From the NCBI RefSeq assembly GCF_000378485.1, contig NZ_KB899971.1:124001-188000 (forward strand): DNA of 64,000 bases, in the 5' to 3' direction. The position numbers were made by a program, and so were the translations under genes. Each line of letters opens with the position of its first letter. Within the stretch, counting starts at the first letter, position 1. Below are positions 1-8,143 of this stretch, in pieces. The DNA comes from Flavobacterium rivuli WB 3.3-2 = DSM 21788 (GTDB lineage Bacteria > Bacteroidota > Bacteroidia > Flavobacteriales > Flavobacteriaceae). The notes under the pieces are model-generated. The model was not told the DNA's origin. It saw only the letters and a list, made by a program, of their open reading frames with translations, and searched no databases.

Positions 1-23
1 GGATGTACGCAAAATGGGGGTTC

Positions 24-58
24 CATTCTGACCGCAGTGCAACGAAGTGGAGGCATCT
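24..58. repeat. Fragment of a dispersed intergenic repeat
   Basis: The stretch starting CATTCTGACCGCAGTG and ending GGAGGCATCT resembles a short repeat often scattered between genes in Bacteroidota genomes; that recollection is not checked here. Only one copy is present in this window, so the repeat status is an inference. No coding frame is visible in bases 1-117. Confidence 0.35.
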
Positions 59-117
59 ATTTTTTATTTAGAGATTTTTCTTTCGCCGAAATGGAAAGAT
101 TTATATGAATTTTTCAC

Positions 118-147
118 TTGTAAATGCTTAAAAAAAAGTTACTTTTG
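118..147 (+). promoter_or_regulatory. Bacteroidota-type promoter of the toxin-antitoxin pair
   Basis: TTG at 118-120 and TACTTTTG at 140-147 are separated by 19 bases and match the flavobacterial -33/-7 consensus TTG ... TAnnTTTG. The antitoxin ATG lies at 165, leaving a leader of about 10 bases. This is one of the cleanest promoters in the window. Confidence 0.6.
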
Positions 148-164
148 AAATATAGATTTTTACC

Positions 165-401
165 ATGGATATTTCAGCTCAAATAAAAGACAGCCTGATT
201 TCGAGAATTAAAAACTCAGACAACCTGAATTTTTTAAAAGCACTTCAAACCATATTCGATGCGTCGGAAGAATCATTGTATGAATTGAGTGCAGATCAGG
301 AAAAATCAATCCAAACAGGCAGAGAACAAATTAAAAACGGGCAATTTCATACTAATGAAAATGTAATTTCTGAAATGAAAGAATGGCTTTCAAAGAAATA
401 G
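165..401 (+). CDS. Antitoxin of a RelE/ParE-type toxin-antitoxin pair
   Basis: The 78-residue protein is acidic to neutral and predicted mostly helical, with no DNA-binding motif that I can name. Its last 19 bases overlap the start of a RelE/ParE-like toxin gene in another frame, the usual antitoxin-first arrangement with translational coupling. Short proteins of this type, ending in a charged stretch such as EMKEWLSKK, are commonly found upstream of RelE/ParE toxins in Bacteroidota. By family knowledge it should bind and neutralise the toxin and perhaps repress the promoter at 118-147. The function is inferred mainly from the partner gene; the antitoxin family itself was not identified. Confidence 0.7.
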   Translation: MDISAQIKDSLISRIKNSDNLNFLKALQTIFDASEESLYELSADQEKSIQTGREQIKNGQFHTNENVISEMKEWLSKK

Positions 402-682
402 TATGGTCCGAACTGGCAAAAATCGAATTTGCCAATATTCTTGATTTCTACCTGCAACGTAATGGCAATGCTAATTATAGCCTTAAATTACTTAATGAAG
501 TTGAAGAACTTATGCTAACTCTGGGTCAAAATGAATTGATTGGAAGGCTAACATCTAATAAATTCACCAGAACAATCCCCATGAAGTATTACGCTGTTTT
601 TTATGAAATAAATGAAAGCAGAATAGAAATCGTTTCCTTTTGGGACAACAGGCAGAATCCGGACAAGAGAAAAGTAAAATAA
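383..682 (+). CDS. RelE/ParE-family toxin
   Basis: The 99-residue protein has the RelE/ParE superfamily layout: two N-terminal helices (WSELAKIEFANILDFYLQR), a loop, then a beta-sheet ending in RIEIVSFWDNRQNPDK, which matches the family's final strands (I.I..v.d.R.dP.k). Members are either ribosome-dependent mRNA endonucleases (RelE) or DNA gyrase poisons (ParE); sequence reading alone cannot decide between them. The start ATG lies inside the antitoxin gene, so the two are probably translated as a coupled pair. The gene ends just before a palindromic repeat and converges on hutF. It could also be an inactive relic, but the frame is full length for the family. Confidence 0.75.
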   Translation: MAFKEIVWSELAKIEFANILDFYLQRNGNANYSLKLLNEVEELMLTLGQNELIGRLTSNKFTRTIPMKYYAVFYEINESRIEIVSFWDNRQNPDKRKVK

Positions 683-698
683 CTTTGCCCAAACCAAA

Positions 699-720
699 GA
701 CGCATTCAATACGTCTCTAC
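699..720. repeat. AGACGCATT palindromic repeat, copy 1
   Basis: AGACGCATTCAATACGTCT (699-717) is an imperfect palindrome followed by CTAC. A nearly identical copy, with GCGTCT in the right arm, is at 61819-61841. Here the repeat overlaps the hutF stop codon: the TAG read on the minus strand (719-717) belongs to the GTAGAGACG edge of the element. It may also serve as a weak bidirectional hairpin between the convergent toxin and hutF genes. Confidence 0.7.
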
Positions 721-2099
721 ACCCTCGTCCCTAACTCCGTCAACACCTTTACAAAATCCTCTACAATTTCTTCCCGTTTTTCAGATTTTCCGTTTTTAGA
801 TATCCATTTACCGGAAACAATAGTCCCGGCAATGTCACTAACGTCGGCAGTATACACAAAGGTGTTACACAGGTTTTGTAGCGAAGCTGTAGCTGCCAGT
901 GGCGATGTTGCTTTTAGCACAACCGCATCAAACGGCTGGCCTACGGCAAAGAATTGCTGGCTTGGCGCACCCATAGCCTTGCGCCCTGCCTGCCATGCCA
1001 TTTTTAGCGCATTAAAACCACTGTTGCCCTGCCCCGGATTTACGAATGTAGTACGCTTGTGCGAAATAAGGCGCTGCCCATAATCTAATATGCGCAACTC
1101 TTCGAGCGGGTTTAACCCTACGTGGCTATCGGTACCAATGCTCCAGTTGCCGTTGTATTTTTTGTAATCCTCAAAACGGAAAAGTCCGTCGCCAAGGTTG
1201 CCCTCAGTACTTGGGCACAGCACCACGTTAGCACCACTTTGGGCAATGCCTTTTACCTCGCTGTCGTCAAGGTGGGTAGCGTGTACTAAATGGTAGTTAC
1301 CGTTTACATTGCAATTATCAAGCAGCCATTGTACAGGGCGCTTGCCGTGAAAAGCAACGCAGTCTTCTATCTCTTTTAATTGTTCTGACACATGTATGTG
1401 GAACGGCCTGCTGCCATCTAAAGCGTTGCAAACTGCAATAACATCTTCAGGCTTTACCGCGCGCAGCGAGTGTATCCCGATACCCACATTAGCATTTTCA
1501 TACGCTTTAGCAGCTGCATCGCTGCTTTCAAGAAGCTTATAATAATCTTTAATAGTGTTACTTATAAATCTTTTTTGGCGCTCTACCGGTTCCTGCCCAA
1601 AACCGCCCTGCTGGTAAAACATGGGTACCAATGTAATGCGTATTCCTGCAGTTTTTGCAGCAGCAATAAGTCTCGCCCCCATTTCGGCAAGGTTAGCGTA
1701 AGGTTTGCCATCTTTATCGTGATGCAGGTAATGAAACTCGGCCACAGCTGTATAACCGTGCCGTGCCATTTCGGTGTAGAGCATTGTTGCAACGGCTTGC
1801 ATTTGCTCTGGCGACAGGGTTAATGCCAGCCCGTACATGGCGTTACGCCAGCTCCAGAAATCATCGGCTAACCCGGTATCGGTGTGCAATTCTGCAAGCC
1901 CCGCCATAGCGTACTGAAAGGCATGCGAATGTGCATTCTGGAAACCCGGCAGCGCGTAGCCATTTATAATTTCTCCATCGGGTTTTTCGCTTTCGCTTAT
2001 GGAAAGTATGTTGCCCGAAGCATCAAGTTTTACAACAGCATTGGCAATCCAGCCATCCTCGGTAAGGAGGCCTTTAAAAGTATAGGTAGTGGCAGTCAT
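717..2099 (-). CDS. hutF: Formimidoylglutamate deiminase
   Basis: The 460-residue protein is an amidohydrolase-superfamily enzyme that converts N-formimidoyl-L-glutamate to N-formyl-L-glutamate and ammonia in the five-step histidine degradation route. Visible metal-site motifs are HSH at residues 57-59 (in GFQNAHSHAF), a histidine in IHVSEQ, HATHLDD, and the aspartate in IGTDSHVGLNPLEELR. Length is normal for HutF. Its ATG shares one base with the hutG stop codon (TAATG), so translation is coupled and the pair forms an operon reading hutG-hutF. The stop codon falls in a palindromic repeat. The earlier genes hutH, hutU and hutI are not in this window. Confidence 0.93.
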   Translation of the reverse strand: MTATTYTFKGLLTEDGWIANAVVKLDASGNILSISESEKPDGEIINGYALPGFQNAHSHAFQYAMAGLAELHTDTGLADDFWSWRNAMYGLALTLSPEQMQAVATMLYTEMARHGYTAVAEFHYLHHDKDGKPYANLAEMGARLIAAAKTAGIRITLVPMFYQQGGFGQEPVERQKRFISNTIKDYYKLLESSDAAAKAYENANVGIGIHSLRAVKPEDVIAVCNALDGSRPFHIHVSEQLKEIEDCVAFHGKRPVQWLLDNCNVNGNYHLVHATHLDDSEVKGIAQSGANVVLCPSTEGNLGDGLFRFEDYKKYNGNWSIGTDSHVGLNPLEELRILDYGQRLISHKRTTFVNPGQGNSGFNALKMAWQAGRKAMGAPSQQFFAVGQPFDAVVLKATSPLAATASLQNLCNTFVYTADVSDIAGTIVSGKWISKNGKSEKREEIVEDFVKVLTELGTRV

Positions 2100-2896
2100 T
2101 ACGCCTGTAAAGTTTTAATAAGTTGGGTAAAAACGTTGGTTAGCACTTCGCGTATGTGTGCCGCATTCTCTTCAGAATAATTAGTTTCGGAGGCATCCAT
2201 ATAATTGGTCTTCGCCATCTCTAACTGTAACGCATGCACATTATTTTGCGGTTTACCAAAACTGCGCGTTATGTGTCCGCCCTTAAACGGGTGGTTATGT
2301 TCAGCATTGTACTTATCGGTTTGCAATGCATCCCACGCTGCTTTTATAACATCGGCAGAGGCCGATGTGCCGTCGTTATCCCCTAAAATAAGATCCGGGA
2401 ACGCCTCTTTTTGAATACCCGGAACCACCTTGCGTATGGAGTGCGCATCAAAAAGTAGTGCCGTGCCAAACTGCGTTTTGGTTTGTTCCAGCAGTTGCTC
2501 TATCTGCTCGTGGTAGGGTATGTAATATTGGTGTATCCTTTCGGCAATTTCATGTTCGTCCGGCTCGCTTGCCTGGTACAATGGCTCACCGTTAAAGTTA
2601 GTTAGCGGAACCAGCCCGGTTATTACGCGACCATCGGTATACAACGGTTTACTTTCGGGGTCGCGGTTAAGGTCTATTACCCAGCGGCTGTAGTTTGCCT
2701 TTATAACCGTGATGCCCATTGCCGGTGCAAAGTCATACAGGCGGTCTATAAACCAGTCGGTATCGTCGGGCGTTTCTGCCTTATCAGGAAAAAGACGCGA
2801 GGCAATTTCGGGTGGAAAAAAAGTGCCGGAGTGCGGCGAACTCAATATAATGGGAACCTTTGGGGCAGTGGGCTGTGTAATGTGAAAAACGTCCAT
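2099..2896 (-). CDS. hutG: N-formylglutamate deformylase
   Basis: The 265-residue protein matches the N-formylglutamate amidohydrolase family, which releases formate and L-glutamate as the last step of histidine breakdown. Recognisable stretches are ILSSPHSGTFFP near residue 20, DTDWFIDRLYDFAP, DLNRDPESKPLYTDGR around residue 75, LLFDAHSIRK (likely metal or active-site histidine) and the C-terminal GGHITRSFGKP with a following ALQLEM segment. It is the first gene of a two-gene operon with hutF, and a TATCTTTG promoter element lies 30 bases upstream of its start. Together the two genes take formimidoylglutamate to glutamate. Confidence 0.92.
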   Translation of the reverse strand: MDVFHITQPTAPKVPIILSSPHSGTFFPPEIASRLFPDKAETPDDTDWFIDRLYDFAPAMGITVIKANYSRWVIDLNRDPESKPLYTDGRVITGLVPLTNFNGEPLYQASEPDEHEIAERIHQYYIPYHEQIEQLLEQTKTQFGTALLFDAHSIRKVVPGIQKEAFPDLILGDNDGTSASADVIKAAWDALQTDKYNAEHNHPFKGGHITRSFGKPQNNVHALQLEMAKTNYMDASETNYSEENAAHIREVLTNVFTQLIKTLQA

Positions 2897-2926
2897 AACG
2901 GGTTTGGTTTTTTATAGAAACTACAA

Positions 2927-2957
2927 CAAAGATACGTTTTGAGGATAAATTTTTCAA
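2927..2957 (-). promoter_or_regulatory. Promoter of hutG-hutF
   Basis: Read on the minus strand, TTG (2957-2955) and TATCTTTG (2934-2927) are 20 bases apart, matching the flavobacterial TTG ... TAnnTTTG promoter. The hutG ATG is at 2896. No clear operator dyad for a HutC-type regulator was seen. Confidence 0.55.
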
Positions 2958-3052
2958 CCACGAAGTAAAGGAAGTTGTATTTGAACTTTATCAAACTTAC
3001 TAATTATAATAATAATCTGGTTTCTTAGTCTATTTAAATGATTTAAAATCTA

Positions 3053-3220
3053 ACCACAAAGTACACAAGGTTTTTCACTAAGAACACTAAAGCGTATGTA
3101 TAAAGGTCTGTTCCAGACTACAAAGACACAAAGCTTTGTGCCCTTCAATCCCGATAGGGATTGGAATCTTCTACAAGATTGCCTTGTGTTCTTAGTGAAA
3201 AACCTTGTGTACTTTGTGGT
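3053..3220. repeat. Long inverted repeat of the ACCACAAAG family, copy R1
   Basis: The element begins ACCACAAAGTACACAAGG and ends with its reverse complement CCTTGTGTACTTTGTGGT. The arms match perfectly over about 36 bases and flank a core with its own small palindromes (ACAAAGCTTTGTG and CAATCCCGATAGGGATTG). It fills most of the 425-base gap between the hutG promoter and the next gene, and no coding frame is visible there. Related elements occur in several other gaps of this window. Confidence 0.85.
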
Positions 3221-3321
3221 AAATACTTGGAGGTTATTTACCAGGACTCATTTAGCGGTTAGATGAGTAATAAAATGACGTGTTACCACTATCTATATAA
3301 TCATGACAAACCAACAAACAG

Positions 3322-4128
3322 CTATTTCTTCTGCTCTAAGTATTCTTTGCTTTTAGTAACCAAATAATCAGTAAGCTCAAATTCTTTTTTAGGATCCAGC
3401 AATGCCTGGCTGCCGGCACCTGTATCGCAATAGGTTAGGAAAAGCCCTATATCATCTTTGGGGATTTGCAGTAACTGTGTAAAAAAATTGTAGGTATAAC
3501 GAGCTTTAACCGTTTCCGGAAAAGACCCTGCGGTATCTAACGAATATATTTCGCCCTTGTCTTTCTTTTTATTTTTCTTTTTAAAGAATGATTCATAAAT
3601 GCGTACAAAATTTACACCTACCAACTGACTTCCCTGTGCTTGTGTGGGCAACGCGCCATTTAGGTTTTTGTCGTATTTGTTGCGCTCTGTCCTAAATTTA
3701 TTTTGCTCTGCTACCCCTGTCATACCGGAGGTAACTGCCAGTGTTTTCACTTTTTTGCTGTCGCCGGCTAAATCGCCTGTCAATACCGTTGGTTTTATAA
3801 TAACCTCATCAAGCACCTTGACATCTATGTTTAACTTTATAACTAACGGATCCTGCAAAAAGTGACTCTCCTTTATTACAATATATGCAGTACGAAAGCC
3901 TACGCCCGAAAAAGAAAGCGTATCTGCAGCACGGGCATAAATGGTAAACATGCCGCGGGTATCTGTAACGGCACTAATGCGCGATGTATTATTTTTTATG
4001 GTAAGATTGTCTATAGCAAGCGAGTCGGCTATAACCATACCATGCAATATCTGGCGTGGATTTAACTTTTGACTAAAGCCGAAAAGCGGTAGTAAAAGCA
4101 GTAGTGCGAAAAGGAGTTTGCGAGTCAT
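3322..4128 (-). CDS. Secreted carboxypeptidase-regulatory-like protein, divergent member
   Basis: The 268-residue protein starts with a signal peptide (LLFALLLLLPLFGFSQ). Residues about 25-115 look like a CarboxypepD_reg-like beta-sandwich: an ILHGMVI strand, GMFTIYARAADTLSFSGVGF, and an LDEVIIKP closing strand of the kind seen in the N-terminal extension of SusC-type receptors. No barrel follows. The remaining 150 residues are Lys/Asn-rich (KKKNKKKDK around 190) and unassigned. It is the last and most divergent of six consecutive minus-strand genes of this architecture, lacking their PAERR motif. The 95-base gap upstream means it could have its own promoter. It probably acts in the periplasm or cell envelope; the function is unknown. 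Confidence 0.7.
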   Translation of the reverse strand: MTRKLLFALLLLLPLFGFSQKLNPRQILHGMVIADSLAIDNLTIKNNTSRISAVTDTRGMFTIYARAADTLSFSGVGFRTAYIVIKESHFLQDPLVIKLNIDVKVLDEVIIKPTVLTGDLAGDSKKVKTLAVTSGMTGVAEQNKFRTERNKYDKNLNGALPTQAQGSQLVGVNFVRIYESFFKKKNKKKDKGEIYSLDTAGSFPETVKARYTYNFFTQLLQIPKDDIGLFLTYCDTGAGSQALLDPKKEFELTDYLVTKSKEYLEQKK

Positions 4129-4223
4129 AATAAGGTTGGTTGTTACTGCAATTTACCACAAAAAACGGTAGCTTATTGCAAAAAAAATGTGTTAACAAAT
4201 TTATAACAACACAACGGCAATTT

Positions 4224-4988
4224 TTACTTTTTAGTGTCAGTCCCGTCAGAAATTACATCGGGTTTAATGCCGCCCTGAGAAAGTAGTGTATTGTATTTTT
4301 TAGACAGATCTATAAGTAAAAGCCGTGCAAGCTCTTTATTATTATTTTTTAATGCGGTTACAAAATCAGCATCTTCCACCACATAAAACATGAACCCGTG
4401 TACATATTCTTTAGGCACTTTAAGTTCGCTTTCTATCTGGTCTTCCACATAAATGCCGTCTATTTTTTGCATGGAAAATTCCTTCCTTTCGGTTTCCATG
4501 GCTTTACGCAGCATCTTCATGCGGCCGGATATAATATTAAGTATAGCATCTAAGCTAAGTGTAAAACCGCCATCCAGTTCTCCGCCAGCCGCCTTTAAAC
4601 GCCTTTCGGCAGGAGTATACTGGGGTTGTTTTGCAGGCACAAGCCCTAAAGACTCCGGGTTTATATGGCTTATTACAACCTCTTTAAGCTCTGTCGATTT
4701 TGGCTTTACCTCCATTATATAAGGCACTTCTTTATAAGACAGTTCGTTTACAGCAAATTCCCTCACCTCTATTTTATCGCTGTATACCACAAGCTGGTCG
4801 CCGGTTTTTGCCGCAATAGTAAATAATCCGCCTGAGTCTGACTTTGCCTCGGCTCCGGTAACTTTATTTATTACAAAAACATTATTCACAATATAATCCC
4901 CGGCTGTTATTTTACCATGCAACGGCTTGCGCTCCTGGCAAAATACCGAAACGCCTACAAATAAGATAATACAGGTTAGCCATTTCAT
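4224..4988 (-). CDS. Secreted carboxypeptidase-regulatory-like paralogue, family member 5
   Basis: The 254-residue protein has a signal peptide ending near SVFCQERKPLHGK. A regulatory-like beta-sandwich follows (residues about 20-105, with VINKVTGAEAKSDSGGLFTI and GDQLVVYS). Next come the family linker ESLGLVP...QYTPAERRL (around 115-135), a helical C-terminal domain with SGRMKMLRKAMETERKEF, and the signature VPKEYVHGFMFYVVEDAD. The start codon overlaps the stop of the upstream paralogue by four bases (ATGA), so translation is coupled. The cysteine before QE is not in a good lipobox, because the preceding residue is phenylalanine. I therefore favour ordinary signal peptidase cleavage and a periplasmic protein. 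No catalytic residues can be named. Confidence 0.75.
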   Translation of the reverse strand: MKWLTCIILFVGVSVFCQERKPLHGKITAGDYIVNNVFVINKVTGAEAKSDSGGLFTIAAKTGDQLVVYSDKIEVREFAVNELSYKEVPYIMEVKPKSTELKEVVISHINPESLGLVPAKQPQYTPAERRLKAAGGELDGGFTLSLDAILNIISGRMKMLRKAMETERKEFSMQKIDGIYVEDQIESELKVPKEYVHGFMFYVVEDADFVTALKNNNKELARLLLIDLSKKYNTLLSQGGIKPDVISDGTDTKK

Positions 4989-5725
4989 TTATCGGCAATA
5001 AGTTTATTATATTTTACAGCAAGGCCAATAAGCTTAAACTTTGCCAACTCGTTATTTTTAGTCTTTAATGCTGCGGCACAATCGGCATCTTCTACAGCGT
5101 AGAACAAAAATCCCTGCACATATTCCGCCGGAATTTTAAGTTCGTTTACAATTTGCTCTTCGGTATAAATACCATTAAGCTTTTGTATGGCAAATTCCTT
5201 CTTTTCTGTTTCTAATGCTTTTTTAAGCATTTTGGTTCGCCCGCTTATAGCATTTATAATGGCATCTGCCGATACAGATACTCCTGCCATAGTGCCTATA
5301 CCCATTTGCGGATCCAGGTCGCTGGCTGTTTTCAGGCGCCTTTCGGCAGGGGTATATTGCTTTTGGTTTTTAGGCACAAGCCCTAAAGATTCGGGCGTGA
5401 TTTTATCAATCACTATTTCCTTAAGCTCGTAGGCATTAACAACAACCTCCATAATGTAAGGCTGTTCTGCAAAAGTAGCAGCACTAACGGCAAAATCTCT
5501 TGTAGTTATACCGGTACCGTAAACCGCAAGCATATCGCCCTCGCGCGCCGGCATGGTAAAGTTGCCGGCAGCATTTGTTTTAACCTCTGTTCCTGTAGCT
5601 TTATTAATAACAAATATCCCTACAACAGCACTTTCGCCCGACACAATTTGGCCCTGTAACGGTTTGCGATCCTGGCAAAATGCCGAAATGCTTATGCACA
5701 GTAGTAAATAAAGTAGCCTGTTCAT
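4985..5725 (-). CDS. Secreted carboxypeptidase-regulatory-like paralogue, family member 4
   Basis: The 246-residue protein has the same plan as its neighbours: signal peptide to SAFCQDRKPLQGQ, a beta-sandwich with VINKATGTEVKTNAAGNF, an ELKEIVIDK edge strand, and the motif LGLVPKNQKQYTPAERRL. The helical C-terminal half carries SGRTKMLKKALETEKKEF, IPAEYVQGFLFYAVEDAD and a final LAVKYNKLI. It is closest by eye to the downstream member at 4224-4988. A 134-base AT-rich gap separates it from the upstream paralogue, so a second promoter may lie there, although no clean TAnnTTTG was found. The function is unknown; an envelope role is inferred from the signal peptide only. Confidence 0.75.
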   Translation of the reverse strand: MNRLLYLLLCISISAFCQDRKPLQGQIVSGESAVVGIFVINKATGTEVKTNAAGNFTMPAREGDMLAVYGTGITTRDFAVSAATFAEQPYIMEVVVNAYELKEIVIDKITPESLGLVPKNQKQYTPAERRLKTASDLDPQMGIGTMAGVSVSADAIINAISGRTKMLKKALETEKKEFAIQKLNGIYTEEQIVNELKIPAEYVQGFLFYAVEDADCAAALKTKNNELAKFKLIGLAVKYNKLIADK

Positions 5726-5859
5726 TAATATATTTTATTGTTACCCCGGTGTGTGGTGTTATTTGTATAATTTAAATGCTGTAAATGTAAAAAATTACTG
5801 CGCACTAACATGCAGCAAAAGGCACGCCAGTTTTTCTTATTCTGTACTTTACAAATTAT

Positions 5860-6600
5860 CTATTCCTCTTTTATAAGTGCCAGATATTTTTGTGCCAGCT
5901 CTGTAACCCTGAATTTTGCCAGGCTTTCGTTTTTAGCATCAATATGGGCAGCAACATCTTTATCTTCAATCACAAAGTAGAGAAAGCCGTCTATATGTTC
6001 TTCCGGTACTTTAAAAGTATCGGTAATTTCTGTAGCAGTGCAAATATTGTGTAGTTTTTCGAGCAGCAATTCGCGCTTTTCCTGCGCGACAAGTTTTTTC
6101 ATACGCTTTGTCCTACCGTTTATGGCGTTTAATACAGGATCGAAAGGCATGGAGCCTCCTATTAAGCCTAACAAGCTAATAAATTTAAAATCTCCGGTAG
6201 TATATAATTTTCTTTCGGCGGGAGTATATTGTTTTTGGCCAACGGGCACTATACCCAGCTTTTCGGCGGTAATGCTGCCATCTACCACAACCTCATCAAG
6301 CTCTAAAGACGATGCCTCAACCTCAACCACATAAGGATTTTCGGCAAACGATTTATCGCTCACGGCAAATTCCCGGATGGTTACCCGTGGGCTGTATACC
6401 ACGAGTATATCGCCATTTTTAGATGCAATTGTAAAATTGCCCACTGCATTGGTTTTAATCTCCAGTCCGGTCGCCTTGTTAATTACAAAAACATCTGCCA
6501 CACCATTGCCATCAGAAACTACTTTACCCTGCAACGGCTTTCGCTCCTGGCAAAAAGCCGTTGCAGTAATAAATAACACTATAGCAATCAGCTTATTCAT
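5860..6600 (-). CDS. Secreted carboxypeptidase-regulatory-like paralogue, family member 3
   Basis: The 246-residue protein has a signal peptide ending TAFCQERKPLQGK and a beta-sandwich with VINKATGLEIKTNAVGNF. The linker is LGIVPVGQKQYTPAERKL. The C-terminal helical domain has NGRTKRMKKLVAQEKREL, then VPEEHIDGFLYFVIEDKD and a final LAQKYLALIKEE. Its start codon lies within the last eight bases of the upstream paralogue, another coupled junction. A glycine-rich insert (LLGLIGGSMPF) precedes the helical domain and is not shared by the others. This domain pairing is familiar only as Bacteroidota proteins without known function. Confidence 0.75.
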   Translation of the reverse strand: MNKLIAIVLFITATAFCQERKPLQGKVVSDGNGVADVFVINKATGLEIKTNAVGNFTIASKNGDILVVYSPRVTIREFAVSDKSFAENPYVVEVEASSLELDEVVVDGSITAEKLGIVPVGQKQYTPAERKLYTTGDFKFISLLGLIGGSMPFDPVLNAINGRTKRMKKLVAQEKRELLLEKLHNICTATEITDTFKVPEEHIDGFLYFVIEDKDVAAHIDAKNESLAKFRVTELAQKYLALIKEE

Positions 6601-7303
6601 CTTTTATAACTTCAAGATATTTTAAACCCAGTTCGTTCATTAACAGCTTTGCGCCACCCGTATCTTTTACCTTAATCAGGTCTGCTAACTGTTGATTGTC
6701 GGCGGCATAATATAAAAATCCTTTTGCATATTCTTTAGGCACACCACATTCGGCCGTAATTTCATCTTCGGTATAAATGTTGCCAAGATTTTGTATCAGC
6801 ACCTCTTTCTCGGCATATTTAGCGGCGAGTCTCAGCATGTATAAATTGCCGCTCAGGGCATTTATTACATAGCTTATACCAAACCCGGGCACAGCCGCCG
6901 CATAACGTTTTGCCCTGCGTTCGGCAGGTGTGGGAAATTTATAATTCTTGGGCACAAGCCCTAAGGACTGGCTGGTTACCTTAGCTTCTACCACTACCTC
7001 TTTAAGTTCGGTTCCCTTAAGGTCTACCTCTACCACATAAGGAATTTCTATAAACGACTTTTCGCTTATGGCAAAATCGCGGGCTTCTATAGTATTACTG
7101 TAAACGGCAATTTTATCGCCGGGTTTGGCAGGTATAGCAAAGCCACCAAGAGCATCGGTCTTTACCTCTGCGCCGGTGGCTTTATTAATTACAAAAATAT
7201 TGCTTATGCCTGTATTGCCTGTTATAACTTTACCCTGCAGCGGTTTGCGCTCCTGGCAAAAAGCTGTGGTACAAACCAGTAATATAAAAAGCCATTTTTT
7301 CAT
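6593..7303 (-). CDS. Secreted carboxypeptidase-regulatory-like paralogue, family member 2
   Basis: At 236 residues this is the shortest member. The signal peptide ends TTAFCQERKPLQGK and the sandwich has VINKATGAEVKTDALGGF. The linker is altered to LGLVPKNYKFPTPAERRA, so the PAERR core is kept while the QKQY part is lost. The C-terminal part retains VPKEYAKGFLYYAADNQQ. It lies seven bases from the upstream gene and overlaps the downstream one by eight, so it sits in the middle of a continuous operon. The conserved PAERR and EY..GF sites suggest shared binding or folding constraints across the family; the role is unknown. Confidence 0.73.
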   Translation of the reverse strand: MKKWLFILLVCTTAFCQERKPLQGKVITGNTGISNIFVINKATGAEVKTDALGGFAIPAKPGDKIAVYSNTIEARDFAISEKSFIEIPYVVEVDLKGTELKEVVVEAKVTSQSLGLVPKNYKFPTPAERRAKRYAAAVPGFGISYVINALSGNLYMLRLAAKYAEKEVLIQNLGNIYTEDEITAECGVPKEYAKGFLYYAADNQQLADLIKVKDTGGAKLLMNELGLKYLEVIKDE

Positions 7304-7310
7304 GCAAAGG

Positions 7311-8033
7311 TTATTCGTTCAAAAGCTTAATGTATTTTTCGGCGAGGCCGGTAAGTAAAAATCTGGCCATATTTTCATTTTTGTCTTTAATGGCATTGGC
7401 AAAATATTTATTCTCTACAATGTAAAACACAAAACCCCGCACGTAGTCTACCGGAATTTTGAATTTATTTACTAAATCATCTTCAGTATAAATGTAGTTT
7501 ATTTTTTGCATCAGGTCTTCCTTTTTCTCAATTTCTGCCGCTTTTTGCAGCATAGCAGTACGCCCGGAGAACATATTGATTATAGGGTCCAGACCCAACG
7601 GGTTCATTTTAAAAGACGATGCCGTGGCAAGCTTACGCTCGGCAGGGGTATATTGTTTCTGGCCGCGTGGCACCAGCCCAAGCGACTCGGCATTTATATG
7701 GCTGTAGTCTATAATAACCAGCTCGTCCAGCTCATGGTTACGGGTGGCAAGCGGAACAAAGAAGAGGTTGTCGCAAAAATCGGCCTCATGCACTGTAATG
7801 TCACGCGCTTCAAATTGCACCGCGCTAAAAATAAGGGTGTCGGTAGCCCTGGCATTTATGGTAAAGTAGCCGCCGCGGGTGGTAGTTACAGATGTTTCGG
7901 CAGATTTATTGATGACGTAAATACCTTCTAACGTATCAAAATCAGAGGTAACTTTACCGCTAAGGGGTTTGCGCTCCTGGGCGAAAAGAGCAGCCGAAAC
8001 TAAAACCAGCAATAGTAATAAACGTTGTTTCAA
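7311..8033 (-). CDS. Secreted carboxypeptidase-regulatory-like paralogue, family member 1 (operon leader)
   Basis: I chose a TTG start at 8033 because it gives an ordinary signal peptide, MKQRLLLLLVLVSAALFAQ. No ATG exists in this frame upstream, and an extension to 8102 would add an unlikely polar tail. The 240-residue product has the family plan: a beta-sandwich with IYVINKSAETSVTTTRGG, the linker LGLVPRGQKQYTPAERKL, then SGRTAMLQKAAEIEKKED, IPVDYVRGFVFYIVENKY and LAEKYIKLLNE. It heads the six-gene minus-strand run and is divergent from peptidase E, with 110 bases between the two starts holding the likely promoters. The function is unknown. Confidence 0.7.
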   Translation of the reverse strand: MKQRLLLLLVLVSAALFAQERKPLSGKVTSDFDTLEGIYVINKSAETSVTTTRGGYFTINARATDTLIFSAVQFEARDITVHEADFCDNLFFVPLATRNHELDELVIIDYSHINAESLGLVPRGQKQYTPAERKLATASSFKMNPLGLDPIINMFSGRTAMLQKAAEIEKKEDLMQKINYIYTEDDLVNKFKIPVDYVRGFVFYIVENKYFANAIKDKNENMARFLLTGLAEKYIKLLNE

Positions 8034-8143
8034 AACAATTAGGGTTTGATGATTGATGATTATAAGAAAGCTAAGGTTGCCAGGATTTTTACTGCCGCAC
8101 AAAAATCTTTGTAACTTTACCTTTTCTTACACTACTTAAACGA

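Noticed and set aside
640..1083. Open plus-strand frame of 147 codons over the hutF end
   Set aside because: It is the complement of a confident hutF coding region and starts inside the toxin gene.
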